8,962 nt of DNA, from positions 1 through 8,962 of the forward strand of contig CADEGS010000182.1 in NCBI GenBank assembly GCA_902826945.1, given 5' to 3'. Numbering within the stretch: the first letter of the stretch is position 1; the number at the start of each line of letters is the position of its first letter. The position numbers and the translations under genes are program-made. Positions 6,131 through 8,962 of this stretch are shown here, in pieces. Source of the DNA: an uncultured bacterium (GTDB lineage Bacteria; Planctomycetota; UBA1135; GCA-002686595). The notes under the pieces were generated by a model that saw nothing but the letters and a program-made list of their open reading frames with translations, made no database searches and was not told the origin of the DNA.

Positions 6131-7200
6131 GGCGACTCCCGCTCCCCCTGCTGCTCGCGCTGTGCGCGCTGGCGGCCTGCTCCTCCCTGCGCCGGCGCGT
6201 GACGGCCGGGAACGCCGCGCAGCACCTCGAGCTGGCGCGCGAGGAGATCGCGGCGGGCGAGCTGCACGCCGCGACCCGGCGGCTGACGGTGCTGCGCGGC
6301 GTGGAGGGCCTCGACCCCGACCTGCGCCAGCGCGCCGAGGACCTGCTCGAGACGGCGTCCGGCTCGCTGCTCGGCGCGCTGGACGCGCGGCAGGCCGGCG
6401 CGGACGACTACCTCGACCTCTTCGAGGACGACGACCTGGCGCCGCGCACGCGCGCGCGGGCGGGGCTGCTCGGTGCCCGGCGGCTGCTCGAGGAGGGGCG
6501 GCCGGTGCAGGCCGCCAAGCGCGTGCGGGAGGTCGAGAAGGAGCTCTCGTCCTTCGCCGACCGCGCCCTGGCGGGCGACGTGATCGGCCGCGCCGGGCTC
6601 GAGCTCGTCGCGCGCGGCGGCAGGTACCTGCTCGTGTTCCGCTACGCCAGCCGCGGGCTGGAGGCGCTGGACTTCCTGGTCGTGACCTACCCCTTCGACG
6701 CGCGCTGCCCGCAGGCCTACGCGGCGATGGTCGAGGAGCACGCGCGCCGCCTCGACCACGACGAGGCGATCGTGAAGGCCGAGGACCTGATCGTCTACCA
6801 CCCGCAGAGCCCCGAGGGCATCGCGATGCAGGTGCGCCTGCCCGAGCTGCGGCTGGAGCGGCTGGAGCGCGACGACAACGACCGGGCCCAGATGCTCCAG
6901 GCGCGCAGCGAGCTCGAGTTCTGGCTCGACCGCTACGCCGGGCGCAGCGGGACCCCGGCCGACGAGGCGCGGGCGCGCGCCGCGCTGCGCACGTGCAACC
7001 GCCGGCTGGCCGAGAACGACCTGGTCGTGGCGCGCTTCTACGAGCGCGTGGACGAGCCGCCCGGCGTGCGCCTGCACGCCGAGCGCGCCCTGGCCTCGGG
7101 GCGCGCGGCGCAGGCGCCCGAGGCGATCGCCGAGGCCGAGCGGCTGCTCGCGCTGCACCCCGAGGCGGCGGCCCTGCCGGGCAGCGCTCCCCGCCCGTGA
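6127..7200 (+). CDS. BamD-like TPR lipoprotein (outer-membrane assembly)
   Basis: The 357-residue product starts with a lipoprotein signal: MRR, a Leu/Ala core, and the lipobox LAAC with the acylated Cys at 18. The mature part is almost wholly helical and resembles stacked TPR hairpins. Motifs include EALDFLVVTYPFDARCPQAY (179-198), AEDLIVYHPQSPEG (218-231), ARSELEFWLDRYAG (258-271) and RRLAENDLVVARFYER (292-307). The YP-type repeat ends and the helix resembling the BamD rLAxxexxVAxYY signature point to BamD/YfiO, the lipoprotein of the BAM complex that helps insert beta-barrel proteins. It is longer than the roughly 245-residue E. coli BamD because of about 100 extra N-terminal residues, also helical. 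A generic TPR lipoprotein remains possible. The ATG overlaps the recO stop, and its own stop overlaps the next GTG. Confidence 0.75.
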   Translation: MRRLPLPLLLALCALAACSSLRRRVTAGNAAQHLELAREEIAAGELHAATRRLTVLRGVEGLDPDLRQRAEDLLETASGSLLGALDARQAGADDYLDLFEDDDLAPRTRARAGLLGARRLLEEGRPVQAAKRVREVEKELSSFADRALAGDVIGRAGLELVARGGRYLLVFRYASRGLEALDFLVVTYPFDARCPQAYAAMVEEHARRLDHDEAIVKAEDLIVYHPQSPEGIAMQVRLPELRLERLERDDNDRAQMLQARSELEFWLDRYAGRSGTPADEARARAALRTCNRRLAENDLVVARFYERVDEPPGVRLHAERALASGRAAQAPEAIAEAERLLALHPEAAALPGSAPRP

Positions 7201-7736
7201 GCCTCCCGCGCGGAGCGCGCGTCCTGGCCGGCCTGCTGGCGCTGGCCGCGGCCGGCTGCGGGTGGAGCTCCGGCCTGCGCGTCGGCGAGGGCGTCGAGAC
7301 CGTCGGCGTGGAGATCTTCCGCACCCAGCGCGACGTGATCGAGCGCGGGCTCGAGGCCGACCTGCACGCCGCCCTGTCGCGGGCCGTGGTGGACCTGGTC
7401 GGGGCCCGCCTGGTCGCCCCCGAGGACGCGCAGTGGGTGGTGCGCGGGTCGATCGAGGGCTACCGGCGCCGGGGAGGGATCCGCGACCGGGACAACCGCC
7501 TGCTCGAGACCGCCGTCGAGATCGACCTGCAGGCCGAGCTCGTCGCGCGGCGCGGCGCCGGGACGGCGAAGACGCTCGCGCAGAGCGGGCCGCGCGTGTG
7601 GAGCGGCTACGCGCTGGACGTGCCCGAGAACGAGCCGGCGGCGCGCGGGCGCGCGCTGCGCTTCCTGGCCGAGACGATCGTGCTCGAGCTGTTCGCCGAG
7701 CCCCCGCGGCCCGCCCCCGCGCCCGGCCCGTCGTAG
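7197..7736 (+). CDS. LptE-like LPS-assembly lipoprotein
   Basis: The 179-residue lipoprotein has a Leu/Ala signal peptide ending in a lipobox (AAGC, Cys21). The mature chain follows the LptE layout: an early strand VETVGVEIFRTQ (33-44) in place of the usual V.V..F.N, a helix GLEADLHAALSRAVVDL (51-67), a strand AQWVVRGSIEGYRRR (78-92), further strands with DLQAELVAR, and a C-terminal helix RALRFLAETIVLELF. A Pro-rich tail closes the protein. LptE plugs the LptD barrel that inserts lipopolysaccharide into the outer leaflet, so the gene supports an LPS-bearing outer membrane. Sequence similarity within LptE is low, and the call rests on layout and on the adjacent BamD-like gene. The GTG start overlaps the upstream stop (GTGA). 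Confidence 0.7.
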   Translation: MSLPRGARVLAGLLALAAAGCGWSSGLRVGEGVETVGVEIFRTQRDVIERGLEADLHAALSRAVVDLVGARLVAPEDAQWVVRGSIEGYRRRGGIRDRDNRLLETAVEIDLQAELVARRGAGTAKTLAQSGPRVWSGYALDVPENEPAARGRALRFLAETIVLELFAEPPRPAPAPGPS

Positions 7737-7745
7737 GCCTAGGGG

Positions 7746-7765
7746 GGCGGAGAAAAGGGTCCGCC
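7746..7765. terminator. Possible stem-loop after the LptE-like gene
   Basis: GGCGGA and TCCGCC pair around the 8-base loop GAAAAGGG, starting 10 bases after the stop codon. There is no T-run, so this is not a classic intrinsic terminator. It could weaken read-through into ftsH or be fortuitous. Confidence 0.25.
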
Positions 7766-7782
7766 GCCGCGCCCCGCGCGCC

Positions 7783-7788
7783 TACACT
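7783..7788 (+). promoter_or_regulatory. Possible -10 element upstream of ftsH
   Basis: TACACT fits the TAnnnT pattern in a GC-only surrounding and lies 72 bases before the ftsH ATG. No clear -35 box is seen. It is followed at once by the palindrome GGCGCGCGCGCGCC (7792-7805). The position in the 123-base gap supports ftsH having its own promoter. Confidence 0.3.
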
Positions 7789-7859
7789 CGGGGCGCGCGC
7801 GCGCCGCGGTTCCCCGGGCGGCCCTGGAGCCCTCCGCGGCGAGAGACGATAAGACCCCC

Positions 7860-8962
<1,103 letters not shown>

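Noticed and set aside
5120..7324. Long open frame of 734 codons on the - strand
   Set aside because: It lies opposite recO and the BamD-like gene, has low-complexity Arg/Ala/Pro composition, and shows no recognisable domain. It is a shadow frame.

Overview
The window comes from a very GC-rich bacterium with tightly packed genes. GC was judged by eye, not computed. Two outer-membrane assembly lipoproteins (BamD-like and LptE-like) make it a diderm with an LPS-type outer membrane. The base composition, the scarcity of Shine-Dalgarno sequences at transcription-unit starts, the ECF sigma factor with a disordered N-terminal extension, and an FtsH with an enlarged periplasmic region would fit a high-GC member of the Planctomycetota. 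This placement is inference; another high-GC diderm phylum such as Myxococcota is not excluded.

The layout is two divergent transcription units plus the start of a third. The leftward unit (3634 down to 1) encodes an ECF-type sigma factor, imidazolonepropionase HutI, a single-domain glutamate formimidoyltransferase FtcD, and the start of an unrecognised secreted protein that runs off the left edge. HutI and FtcD catalyse consecutive last steps of histidine degradation, via N-formimino-glutamate to glutamate plus 5-formimino-tetrahydrofolate. HutH and HutU are not in the window.

A gene-free region of about 320 bases (3635-3953) separates the units. It holds a near-perfect 22-bp palindrome in a locally AT-richer patch and a compact hairpin.

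The rightward unit (3954-7736) encodes a CNNM/CorC-type membrane protein with a CBS pair, the repair protein RecO, a BamD-like TPR lipoprotein and an LptE-like lipoprotein. Each is joined to the next by a 4-base stop/start overlap, so they are very probably co-transcribed and translationally coupled. After a 123-base gap, ftsH begins at 7860 and is cut by the right edge within its AAA+ domain. The rightward block therefore groups envelope assembly and membrane quality-control genes around recO.

No tRNA, rRNA, CRISPR array, insertion sequence or phage gene was seen. Most genes belong to well-known families. The parts that deserve attention are the pairing of a sigma factor with histidine-degradation genes, the CorC-like protein with a degenerate transport domain, the enlarged FtsH periplasmic region, the unknown secreted protein, and the palindrome in the divergent control region.
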